A stretch of DNA of 58,045 bases, from the NCBI GenBank assembly GCA_900553695.1, contig USEM01000007.1:1-58045 (forward strand), read 5' to 3'. The notes under the pieces were generated by a model. It did no database searches and was not told the DNA's origin. It saw nothing but the letters and a program-made list of their open reading frames with translations. This document shows positions 17,501 to 24,063 of this stretch, one piece after another (the stretch's first letter is position 1; each line of letters opens with the position of its first letter). Position numbers and translations under genes: made by a program. The stretch is from an uncultured Clostridium sp. (lineage in GTDB: Bacteria; Bacillota; Clostridia; TANB77; CAG-508).

Positions 17501-17685
17501 GTTCTTCCCCAAGCATGGTGAATTCCCATTGGGTTATTTGCTGTAATTGGTCCATCTAAAAACCTGAATTTTTTTCCATCTTTGTTCTTTTCTAAAAGTG
17601 CTTGGAAACATTTTTCATCTTCCCAAAACTTCATAACATCATGTTCCATATTGATAAAATTAAAATTTTGTTCTACTTTTTTCAT
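14548..17685 (-). CDS. ileS: isoleucyl-tRNA synthetase
   Basis: Class I synthetase that charges tRNA-Ile and edits Val-tRNA. At 1045 residues it belongs to the longer form found in many clostridia, archaea and eukaryotes. It has the HIGH-type motif in NPMGIHHAWGRT (about 51-62), the KMSKS-type motif KFSKSGYM (about 592), an editing (CP1) insertion including WTTTPWTL, and zinc-type cysteine pairs (CPRCG, CWRC, CEECG, CPHCG). The upstream 140 bases hold no T-box that I can see. It is transcribed alone, with type I-like modules at both ends. The start is ATG 17685. Confidence 0.97.
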   Translation of the reverse strand: MKKVEQNFNFINMEHDVMKFWEDEKCFQALLEKNKDGKKFRFLDGPITANNPMGIHHAWGRTLKDIYIRYKGMNGYTSHYRNGFDGQGLWIEVEVEKELGFNDKKDIEKYGLENFTKKCLARVDHFSKTITEQSKRLGQWMDWDNSYYTNTAENITAIWHFLKKCDELGMIERSFRPMPWCPRCGTSLSEHEMAGSYKQMVHKSVFFKLPLIGTDSKIVVWTTTPWTLSSNVALAVNPEIDYVKVKVKSDDKFLIMDKNALKILGDDKIEVVDSFKGEKLVGLKYETCFPEMEKQKEIDHRVVAWEDVSSEDGTGVVHIAPGCGAEDFELGKREGLDVVVPIDDEGVILDGFGFMTGHNTKEVAELVFEELKKRNKLYKVEEHEHSYPVCWRCKSEVVFKAVQEWHINSDKIRPKLIEAARQVKWTPDFAGKRMEDWLNNMGNWAISRKRFYGLPLPIYPCEECGKVTVVGSREELKTLAVDPKKVDELPDLHRPWIDGIEIVCPHCGKHVQRIKDVGDCWLDAGIVPFSTLKYFTDKEYWKQYFPAEWVTEMKEQIRLWFYSLLFMSVVLEGRAPYESVLTYSAVIKEDGGKFSKSGYMIKFDEAAEKIGADPIRYLYAGAQVNNDVRFGFNLGDESRRKLLNFWNIYVFFNTYAVLDMPNLKDYKLDMSKLQKTDKWLLARLNKFLEVARKSMDSYQVQNLVKEFEIFVDDISNFYVRVNRKRFWKIGEDSDKTLVYYLLYTTIKKMSQAVAPIIPFMTEEIWQNMVRSFEPNEVKSIHLSDYPAPTPEFENEEILKEVEEIRKVIALGLMLRNEKQLKVRQPLNTMYISSEKDIEKSIRDFEPIIKEELNVKTIDLIKDESILNDEYLMVNFKVAGRMLKEKIQDFKAKIEGLSDEEMKELVSKFNDEKNSEIEVPGFGTFEKDVFLKNMRPKAHIVVIKEGDYTIALDTILTEELIVEGMYRDLVRTLQVLRKDAGLKVEQRITLSLQTEGKLMQKVLEEYLEKITQDTLTEKFVKTPIENDIEKELEINGEKVTVQIKGM

Positions 17686-17829
17686 AATATATACACTCGC
17701 TTTCCTTTAAAACATACATAATATCTTATCACATTCTTTACATAATAGCAATACTTTTTTTGTGGTTTTTTAAGAAAACAGCTAAGTTTTACCACAGCAA
17801 AATCAAATAATGTTTTTTTGTCAAAAATG

Positions 17830-17858
17830 TTGACTTTTTTTTATTCAAGTATTATAAT
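17830..17858 (+). promoter_or_regulatory. strong promoter of the antisense RNA, module 2
   Basis: TTGACT (17830-17835), 17-base spacer, TATAAT (17853-17858). The region around the start resembles module 1 (ATAATAATTATAGAA here, ATAATAATCATAGAA there). Confidence 0.8.
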
Positions 17859-17865
17859 AATTATA

Positions 17866-17881
17866 GAAGCGAACAACCACA
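17866..17881. repeat. direct repeat a, module 2
   Basis: GAAGCGAACAACCACA, near the 5' end of the antisense RNA. It is related to repeat b at 18104-18120 with two indel-type differences. Confidence 0.55.
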
Positions 17882-17921
17882 AAGTGTGGCGTGCCGCTAA
17901 AAGGTTATTTTAATAATGAAT

Positions 17922-17956
17922 ACATCTCTAGCGGTCAGGCAGAGATGTGTTTTTTT
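17922..17956 (+). terminator. terminator of module 2 RNA, overlapping the peptide stop
   Basis: ACATCTCT (17922-17929) pairs with AGAGATGT (17941-17948), then G and seven T. The stop codon of the convergent peptide (17930-17928) falls within the left arm. Confidence 0.85.
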
Positions 17957-18080
17957 GACTGTCCATTTTTCTTATTGTAACAACTAGTGCTACAAATAAG
18001 GCAACAGCGACAATCGCTACTATTGCAAGTTCAATAAAAAGTATGTATATAAATAGTAGATAAACTTGTTCTAATAACAT
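17928..18080 (-). CDS. small hydrophobic peptide, putative type I toxin, module 2
   Basis: 50-residue peptide starting MLLEQVYLLF, with a long membrane segment (about 5-36) followed by a charged tail (RKMDSQKNTSLPDR). A perfect AAAGGAGG lies eight bases before the ATG at 18080. The promoter at 18148-18176 is consensus. Its leader shares GCAGAGTGTG with module 1 (14265-14384), and both peptides are opposed by a convergent small RNA. Length and tail charge are in the range of Fst/Ldr-type toxins; family membership is not established. Confidence 0.72.
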   Translation of the reverse strand: MLLEQVYLLFIYILFIELAIVAIVAVALFVALVVTIRKMDSQKNTSLPDR

Positions 18081-18103
18081 ACGCATCGCCTCCTTTCAAA
18101 AGG

Positions 18104-18120
18104 AAAGCGACACCCACACT
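18104..18120. repeat. direct repeat b, module 2
   Basis: AAAGCGACACCCACACT, partner of 17866-17881. It lies in the 5' leader of the peptide mRNA, just upstream of its ribosome site. Confidence 0.55.
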
Positions 18121-18147
18121 CTGCTTTGTTCAAACTTCTTGTTTTGT

Positions 18148-18176
18148 ATTATACTATTGTATTTTCAAAATGTCAA
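18148..18176 (-). promoter_or_regulatory. promoter of the peptide gene, module 2
   Basis: On the minus strand: consensus TTGACA (18176-18171), 17-base spacer, consensus TATAAT (18153-18148). Confidence 0.8.
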
Positions 18177-18203
18177 TATATTTTGTCTAAAAAGTCGAAA
18201 TAA

Positions 18204-18227
18204 AAAACTAGGATTTCTCCTAGTTTT
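18204..18227 (-). terminator. terminator of ftsH
   Basis: AAAACTAGGA (18204-18213) pairs with TCCTAGTTTT (18218-18227) around a four-base loop, with TTTTTTATTT following on the minus strand. Confidence 0.85.
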
Positions 18228-18236
18228 AATTTTTTA

Positions 18237-20039
18237 TTAATCTGCAAATATTGCTGTGAATTCTTCGCCATCTACTTTTTCTTTTTCTAATAATAGATTA
18301 GCTACCGCATGTAATTTATCGCTGTGCATTGTTAATATTTCTTTTGCTCTGTTATATCCATTGTCTATTATTTTCTTAACTTCTTCGTCTATCTTTGCTG
18401 AAGTTTCTTCACTGTAATTTCTTGTTTGTGTCCAATCTCTTCCTAGGAATACTTCTTCTTGACCTGAACCAAATGTAATTGTTCCTAAGCTATCACTCAT
18501 ACCATATTTTGTTACCATGTCTCTTGCAATTTTAGATGCTCTTTCTATATCGTTACTTGCACCTGTTGAAATATCGTTTAATACTATGCTTTCTGCAACT
18601 CTTCCTCCAAGTAGCCCTACTATAGATTCTTCCATTTCCATTTTAGACATGAAGTTTTTATCTTCATCTGGTCTATACATTGTGTATCCACCAGCCATTC
18701 CACGTGGCACTATTGATATTTGATGTATTGTATCTTGTGTTGGTAAGTAATGACTTACTACTGCGTGGCCTGCTTCATGGAATGCTACTAGTTTGTTTTC
18801 TTTTTCGCTTCTTACTCTGCTTCTCTTTTCTGGTCCCATTGTAACTTTTATCATTGCATCTTCAACATCTTGCATGTTGATTTCTTGTTTGTTTCTTCTT
18901 GCTGCTAATAATGAAGCCTCATTCATTACATTTTCAAGATCTGCACCTGAGAAACCTGCTGTATTTTTTGCAATTACCTTTAAGTCTACATCTTCTCCTA
19001 GTTTCTTTTGTCTACTATGAACTTCTAGTATTTCTTCTCTTGCCTTTACATCTGGTGCTGATACTACTATTTGTCTATCAAATCTTCCTGGTCTTAATAA
19101 TGCTTTATCTAATATATCTGGTCTATTTGTTGCAGCAAGTACAATAACGCCTTCGTTTGCTGAGAAGCCATCCATTTCAACTAACAATTGGTTTAATGTT
19201 TGTTCTCTTTCATCGTGTCCTCCTCCTAAACCTGCTCCTCTTTGACGTCCTACTGCATCTATTTCATCTATGAAAATTATACATGGTGCATTTCTCTTTG
19301 CTTGCTCAAATAAATCTCTAACTCTTGAAGCACCTACACCAACAAACATTTCTACGAAATCTGAACCACTTATTATAAAGAAAGGTACTCCAGCTTCACC
19401 TGCAACTGCTTTTGCAAGTAATGTTTTACCTGTTCCTGGGTGTCCTACAAGCAATACTCCTTTTGGAATTCTTGCTCCCATATCTGTAAATTTCTTTGGT
19501 GCCTTTAAAAATTCAACTATTTCTTGTAATTCTTCTTTTTCTTCATCTACGCCTGCAACGTCTTTAAAAGTAATCTTTCCTTTTTCTGCTCCTCCAACTA
19601 CTCTTGCTCTACTTTTTCCAAAAGACATTGTTTTATTTCCTCCACCTTGACCATTACTTGATAGTAAAAGCCAAAATACGAAAAATGCTATTATTATTGC
19701 AAATGGTGATAAAAGCCCTAAAATTGTTACCCATGCTGATTGTGATTTTTCCTCAAAAGTGAAACTTTGATTTGCTAAATCATCACTTATTTCTGCCATG
19801 AATACATCTATACTTGGAATGTTTACCTCTTTTTCAATGTTGTTATTCTTTAGCATAACATAAGCCTTGTTACCATCTGCCTCGAGTTTTATGCTTTCAA
19901 CTTTTTCATTGTTTATTGCAACTACTAGTTCATCATATGACATTTTTGTTTCTGCTCTTTCCATTATTGCAGATATTAGTATTATGCATATAATACCTAT
20001 AATTAGCCACATCCCAATGGTTTTTAAATTACTTTTCAT
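18237..20039 (-). CDS. ftsH: ATP-dependent zinc metalloprotease FtsH
   Basis: Membrane-anchored AAA+ protease for membrane-protein quality control and regulator turnover. The 600-residue protein has two membrane segments (about 8-26 and 104-126) flanking a small outer domain. The AAA+ module has Walker A GHPGTGKTLLAKA (about 197) and Walker B IIFIDEIDAVG; the zinc site HEAGH is at about 419. It is the last gene of the rplI-dnaB-tilS-ftsH run; tilS-ftsH is a conserved neighbour pair in Bacillota. GGAAGG precedes the ATG at 20039. Confidence 0.97.
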   Translation of the reverse strand: MKSNLKTIGMWLIIGIICIILISAIMERAETKMSYDELVVAINNEKVESIKLEADGNKAYVMLKNNNIEKEVNIPSIDVFMAEISDDLANQSFTFEEKSQSAWVTILGLLSPFAIIIAFFVFWLLLSSNGQGGGNKTMSFGKSRARVVGGAEKGKITFKDVAGVDEEKEELQEIVEFLKAPKKFTDMGARIPKGVLLVGHPGTGKTLLAKAVAGEAGVPFFIISGSDFVEMFVGVGASRVRDLFEQAKRNAPCIIFIDEIDAVGRQRGAGLGGGHDEREQTLNQLLVEMDGFSANEGVIVLAATNRPDILDKALLRPGRFDRQIVVSAPDVKAREEILEVHSRQKKLGEDVDLKVIAKNTAGFSGADLENVMNEASLLAARRNKQEINMQDVEDAMIKVTMGPEKRSRVRSEKENKLVAFHEAGHAVVSHYLPTQDTIHQISIVPRGMAGGYTMYRPDEDKNFMSKMEMEESIVGLLGGRVAESIVLNDISTGASNDIERASKIARDMVTKYGMSDSLGTITFGSGQEEVFLGRDWTQTRNYSEETSAKIDEEVKKIIDNGYNRAKEILTMHSDKLHAVANLLLEKEKVDGEEFTAIFAD

Positions 20040-20115
20040 ATTTTTTCTTACCTTCCTTTTCTCTTGTTTATTCTATAAATATATCATACTACTTATTTTA
20101 TTTCAATAGTAAAAC

Positions 20116-21096
20116 CTAAGTTTTTATGAAATAAATTTTGCCTTTTTTTACATAAACTTTTATTTCTTTTATTGGCATTAAATATTTGTTACCAATATTG
20201 TTTTTGCAAAGCTTAATAATATCATCTATATTTACTTTTTCTATTCCATTTGTTGTATGCAAAACCTCATTTATAGTATATAATATTAGTCTTCTTTTTA
20301 TTACTAAATTTAATGAATTAAATTTATGCAAATCTAAAATGATGTTTTCTGTTTTTTCAATTAGCAAATTCTCAAATTCCTGTTTTGTAATTGCTTGCAA
20401 ATATTCATTTTCTTCTGTTGCAAGGCTTGATAATCTATTAATTGTTTTTATGATATTGGGGTTAAATTCCTTTTTTATGTATGGAATTACTGTATTTCTA
20501 ACCTTATTTCTTGTATAAATATTTTCGTTATTTGTCTTGTCATATTTAGGTTCTAGCTTATTATCATTGCAGTAATTTTCTATATCTTGTCTGTCTGTAT
20601 TAATTAACGGCCTTATGTATTTATTATCTCGAATTGGTTCTATTCCTTTTAAACCGGAAAGTCCACTTCCTCTTAATATATTTAGAATTACAGTTTCTGC
20701 TCTATCGTTTGAATTATGTGCAGTTGCAATTTTGTTTGAATTTGTTTTTTTTGCAACTTCATCAAAAAAATCATATCTAACTTGTCTTCCAACCTCTTCT
20801 GTCCCTTTTTTTTGTGTTTTTGATATTTCTAATATGTCTGCTTTTTTCACATAACATTCTATTCCTAATTTTTTACAGAAACTTTGAACATACTCAGTTT
20901 CTAAGTCTGCTACATCTCTTAGCATATGATTTACATGTGCTACTACAATTTCTATCCCAAGCTTTTCTTTTAGGCCATAAAGCACATGTAATAGGCATAT
21001 CGAGTCTGGTCCACCTGATACGCCTATTACTATTTTGTCGTTCTTTTCTATTAAATTATAAGTTTCTATTGTTTTTAAAACTTCTTCTTTTAACAT
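20116..21096 (-). CDS. tilS: tRNA(Ile)-lysidine synthetase, short form
   Basis: Converts C34 of tRNA-Ile(CAU) to lysidine so that it reads AUA, a common codon in AT-rich genomes. The PP-loop motif SGGPDS is at 27-32, followed by the family NHMLRD and HNSNDRAETV motifs. At 326 residues it lacks most of the C-terminal TilS_C domain present in roughly 430-470-residue homologues, although the N-terminal and linker domains are intact. It lies between dnaB (8-base gap) and ftsH (76-base gap). AGGAGAATAA precedes the ATG. Confidence 0.93.
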   Translation of the reverse strand: MLKEEVLKTIETYNLIEKNDKIVIGVSGGPDSICLLHVLYGLKEKLGIEIVVAHVNHMLRDVADLETEYVQSFCKKLGIECYVKKADILEISKTQKKGTEEVGRQVRYDFFDEVAKKTNSNKIATAHNSNDRAETVILNILRGSGLSGLKGIEPIRDNKYIRPLINTDRQDIENYCNDNKLEPKYDKTNNENIYTRNKVRNTVIPYIKKEFNPNIIKTINRLSSLATEENEYLQAITKQEFENLLIEKTENIILDLHKFNSLNLVIKRRLILYTINEVLHTTNGIEKVNIDDIIKLCKNNIGNKYLMPIKEIKVYVKKGKIYFIKT

Positions 21097-21104
21097 TTAT
21101 TCTC

Positions 21105-22436
21105 CTATTCTCTATGTTTGTCCCAATTTGCAAATTTTGTAAAATTTCCCATCCATAATAGTTCTACTGTTCCTGTTGAACCTGCTCTGTGTTTTGCAAG
21201 TATTACTTCTGCGATATTTTTCTTTTCTGAATCGGGGTTGTAGTAATCATCTCTATATAGAAACATTACTATATCGGCATCTTGCTCTATTGCTCCAGAT
21301 TCACGAAGGTCTGAAAGCATTGGTCTATGGTCTTGTCTTGCTTCTGCCGCTCTTGATAGCTGTGATAGTGCAATTACTGGTACATCTAATTCTTTTGCAA
21401 GAATTTTAAGTGACCTACTAATTTCTGAAATTTCTTGTTCACGGCTAGAATTCTTTTTGCCACTTCCTTGTATTAGCTGTAAATAATCTATTACTATTAA
21501 ACCAATGTTTTTTTCTAGTTTTAACCTTCTACATTTTGCTCTTATTTCAGCTATTGAAATTCCTGGGGTATCATCTATGTATATTGGTGCTTCTGAAAGT
21601 GGTCCAAGTGCTGTTGCAAGTTTTACCCAGTCTTCTTCATCTATTTTTCCTGTTCTTATTTTGTTGCTATCTACCATTGCTTCACTACAAAGCATTCTGT
21701 TTACAAGCTGTGATTTAGACATTTCTAGGTTGAATATTACAACTGGCTTCTTTGCATTTACTGCAGCATATGTTGCAATATTTAATGCGAATGCAGATTT
21801 TCCCATAGCTGGTCTTGCAGCAACTAAAATTAAATCTGAATTGTGCAAACCTGCTGTTTTGTAGTCTAAATCTATAAAGCCTGTTGGCACACCTGTTATT
21901 GGCTCTTTTTGATTATATAATTTTTCAAGTTCTGCAAATGTTTCTACTAATACATCTTTAATTGGTGTATAGCCCTTTTGGTTTTTACCTTGCATTATAT
22001 CAAATATCTTTTTTTCAGCTTGGTCTATCACATTGTCAATATCTTCATTTTGAGCATATCCAAGCCCTTCTATTTCATCTGCTGTTTTTATAAGTTTTCT
22101 TAAAATAGATTTTTCTTCAACTATTTTAATATATTTATCTGCATTTGAAACAAGAGGAACTTTATCTGGTAATGTTGCTAAGTATTCTATTCCACCAACT
22201 GCCTCGAATTTTTGCATTGAAGTTAGTTCTGCTTTTACTGTAATAATATCTATTGGTTCTCCTTTAGCATATAGATTGTTCATAGCTTCAAATATGTATT
22301 TATTATCATCTCTATAAAAATCTTCTGGCTTTAGTACTTCTACGGCATCTGTAACAGCATCTTGGTCTGTTAGCATGCTTCCCAAAATTGCTTGTTCTGC
22401 TTCTATATCTTGTGGTGGAATTTTACCTATCTCCAT
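21105..22436 (-). CDS. dnaB: replicative DNA helicase DnaB
   Basis: Hexameric 5'-3' helicase (called DnaC in Bacillus) loaded by DnaI at 2437-3435. The N-terminal domain begins PPQDIEAEQAILGSML. The RecA-like domain has Walker A ARPAMGKSAF (about 206-215), Walker B LIVIDYLQLI and the ALSQLSRAAE motif. Length is 443, typical. It follows rplI by 23 bases, a conserved arrangement. AAAGGAGTG precedes the ATG at 22436. Confidence 0.97.
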   Translation of the reverse strand: MEIGKIPPQDIEAEQAILGSMLTDQDAVTDAVEVLKPEDFYRDDNKYIFEAMNNLYAKGEPIDIITVKAELTSMQKFEAVGGIEYLATLPDKVPLVSNADKYIKIVEEKSILRKLIKTADEIEGLGYAQNEDIDNVIDQAEKKIFDIMQGKNQKGYTPIKDVLVETFAELEKLYNQKEPITGVPTGFIDLDYKTAGLHNSDLILVAARPAMGKSAFALNIATYAAVNAKKPVVIFNLEMSKSQLVNRMLCSEAMVDSNKIRTGKIDEEDWVKLATALGPLSEAPIYIDDTPGISIAEIRAKCRRLKLEKNIGLIVIDYLQLIQGSGKKNSSREQEISEISRSLKILAKELDVPVIALSQLSRAAEARQDHRPMLSDLRESGAIEQDADIVMFLYRDDYYNPDSEKKNIAEVILAKHRAGSTGTVELLWMGNFTKFANWDKHRE

Positions 22437-22459
22437 TTAGTTTCACTCCTTTATTGCTT

Positions 22460-22906
22460 TTATTCTCCTGTTACATTTATTGTTAATTCTGCATTTACTC
22501 CGTCACCAAATTTGATTTCTGCAGTATATCTTCCAAGAGATTTTATTGTATCTTTTAATGTTATTTTTTTTCTATCTATTTCAAATTTGTGTTGTTTTTT
22601 TAATTCTTCTGCTATTTCTTTTGATGTAATTCCTCCAAAAATTTTGCTGTTTTCTCCAACTTTTGCTTTTATTGTAAGTTCTATTTTCTCTATTTTTTTA
22701 GCAATCTCTTTATTTGCTTCTATCTCAGCTTTTTTCTTATTTGCTTCAGATGTTTTCTTTGCTTGTAATTTAAGCATATTGTCTTTTGTAGCTTCTATTG
22801 CTAGTTTTTTTGGAAACAAATAATTTCGTGCATATCCATCATTTGCTTCTATTATTTGTTCTTTTCTTCCTACATTTTTTATATCTTGTAATAAAATAAC
22901 TTTCAT
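22460..22906 (-). CDS. rplI: 50S ribosomal protein L9
   Basis: 148-residue L9 with the standard N-terminal RNA-binding domain (MKVILLQDIKNVGRKEQ, then GYARNYLFPKKLA), a long charged connecting helix (about 45-75) and the C-terminal domain with IFGGITSKEIAEEL. The ATG at 22906 is used because family members start at MKV; the ten extra upstream residues contain the GGAAGTGA ribosome site. Confidence 0.97.
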   Translation of the reverse strand: MKVILLQDIKNVGRKEQIIEANDGYARNYLFPKKLAIEATKDNMLKLQAKKTSEANKKKAEIEANKEIAKKIEKIELTIKAKVGENSKIFGGITSKEIAEELKKQHKFEIDRKKITLKDTIKSLGRYTAEIKFGDGVNAELTINVTGE

Positions 22907-22943
22907 AAAATGTTCACTTCCTCTTTCTTTTTTCACATATTAT

Positions 22944-22972
22944 AGAATATCATAAAATGCTTGGATTTACAA
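22944..22972 (-). promoter_or_regulatory. promoter of the rplI-dnaB-tilS-ftsH operon
   Basis: On the minus strand: TTGTAA (22972-22967), 17-base spacer, TATTCT (22949-22944), with an overlapping TATAAT a few bases on. Confidence 0.6.
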
Positions 22973-23035
22973 GACTTTTTTAGATTTTTGCAACATAAAT
23001 AATTACCATATAGACTTAATTTTATAAGAAAAGAA

Positions 23036-23151
23036 GCCAAACGCAGGAGTTTTGTATTTAGAGAAAATCGAAGACCCCCGAAACACTTCTTTAGGCGTCG
23101 CAAACGTGGGTTCGATTTTAAATAAATACAAAAGCTCCGACGAGATTTGGC
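23036..23151. repeat. large imperfect inverted repeat / structured element
   Basis: The gap 22937-23214 holds no gene. Within it is a nested 116-base hairpin: GCCAAA (23036-23041) with TTTGGC (23146-23151); GGAG (23046-23049) with CTCC (23135-23138); TTTTGTATTTA (23050-23060) with TAAATACAAAA (23123-23133); AAAATCGAA (23064-23072) with TTCGATTTT (23111-23119); CCC with GGG inside. The central loop is GC-rich compared with the surroundings. No coding frame, terminator T run or known RNA family is apparent. It may be a structured RNA or a dispersed palindromic repeat (MITE-like). Confidence 0.7.
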
Positions 23152-23214
23152 GGACTGTAAAAAAATTTCAAACTGATAATTATAGAAATAATTTTTACTA
23201 AAAATTCAAATATA

Positions 23215-23895
23215 TTAATCTAAAGTCGTATTTGTTCTTCCTGTTCCAACAACGTCTTCTTGAAGTGAACGCCAAGTATTGCAACCAACAATGCCATCTG
23301 CGGATAGTCCTCTTGAACGTTGGTAGTTTCTTACCGCTTCTTCTGTTCTTCCTCCAAAAATTCCGTCTAACCCACCTGTTCTATATCCTAACGTATTTAA
23401 ATCATCTTGGGCTATTAATACATATGTGCTTATACTTCCTCTTCTAACAATTGGATATCCACCTGTTGAGCAAGCTGGTCTGCCAAAACGTTTATCAAAA
23501 TGAACCCAAGTTGGAGTTAGGCTTGCTGGTTCTACATAAGACCACACTCCTGATTCTTGAGCTAAGTTTCTTAAAGCATTTCTTTCGCTGTTGCTAAGTC
23601 TTTGACCTACATCAAAAGCTACACCTGCGTAGTGTTGTGACTGATTACTATGCCCACCTTCCCAGGCCCTCTTAAATGCAAACCCTACTGGAATTGGTTT
23701 TCCATATAAATACCTTGTTGCATTCCAACTTTGCATTGCTCTTTTTGTTGTCCACAAAGTATTGCTATTACTTGAACCTCTAAATTCTCGAACCAATAAG
23801 CTTCTATTTGTATTATAAGGCATTGGTTCATTTTCATTTCTATAATAGGTCTCCATACGGTTGCTGTCATTATTAAAAACAATTATCTTCGCCAT
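23215..23895 (-). CDS. M15-type peptidase with peptidoglycan-binding domain
   Basis: 226 residues. Residues about 30-135 form an M15/VanY-like zinc peptidase core: the SQHYAGVAFDVG motif supplies H88 and D95 and TWVHFD supplies H132. Residues about 155-212 are a PG_binding_1 repeat (AQDDLNTLGYRTGGLDGIFG and so on). Such enzymes cut D,D or L,D peptide bonds in peptidoglycan. There is no N-terminal signal peptide, so export or action after lysis is unclear. Phage lysins and sporulation lytic enzymes of this architecture exist, but no other phage gene is near. An AGGAATTTTT site precedes the ATG. Confidence 0.85.
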   Translation of the reverse strand: MAKIIVFNNDSNRMETYYRNENEPMPYNTNRSLLVREFRGSSNSNTLWTTKRAMQSWNATRYLYGKPIPVGFAFKRAWEGGHSNQSQHYAGVAFDVGQRLSNSERNALRNLAQESGVWSYVEPASLTPTWVHFDKRFGRPACSTGGYPIVRRGSISTYVLIAQDDLNTLGYRTGGLDGIFGGRTEEAVRNYQRSRGLSADGIVGCNTWRSLQEDVVGTGRTNTTLD

Positions 23896-24063
23896 AAAAA
23901 TTCCTCCATAAAAGTCTTAGTATATTTTATGACTTTTGTGGAGGAATGGTTAATTGGCTAAGCCTTTCATCATTTAGAACAAAAACTTTTACCATGTATT
24001 CTTTTATAACTTTATTAGCCCATGTTCTAAATTTAATTGCTGGCTTCGAATTTACTCTAAATT

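Larger units (their letters stand above)
17865..17956 (+). ncRNA. putative RNA antitoxin, module 2
   Basis: About 90 bases from the promoter at 17830-17858 to a strong terminator hairpin (17922-17956). Near the 5' end CCAC-AAAGT-GTGG (17877-17889) can fold, as in module 1. The 5' segment GAAGCGAACAACCACA (17866-17881) is repeated in direct orientation at 18104-18120 (AAAGCGACACCCACACT), which is transcribed from the other strand in the peptide mRNA leader. The two RNAs can thus pair at that site as well as at the shared 3' end. This is the architecture of Fst/par loci. Confidence 0.62.

Noticed and set aside
17686..17830. T-box leader upstream of ileS (and of leuS at 32182-32322)
   Set aside because: I looked for the T-box consensus and an antiterminator/terminator pair; neither leader shows them.
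17928..18080. Assigning the small peptides to the Fst/Ldr family
   Set aside because: Gene layout agrees, but the peptide sequences do not show clear family residues, so only the architecture is claimed.
23036..23151. tRNA or tmRNA gene in the rplI upstream gap
   Set aside because: GGGTTCGATT resembles a T-loop, but there is no acceptor stem, anticodon arm or CCA end in the right place.
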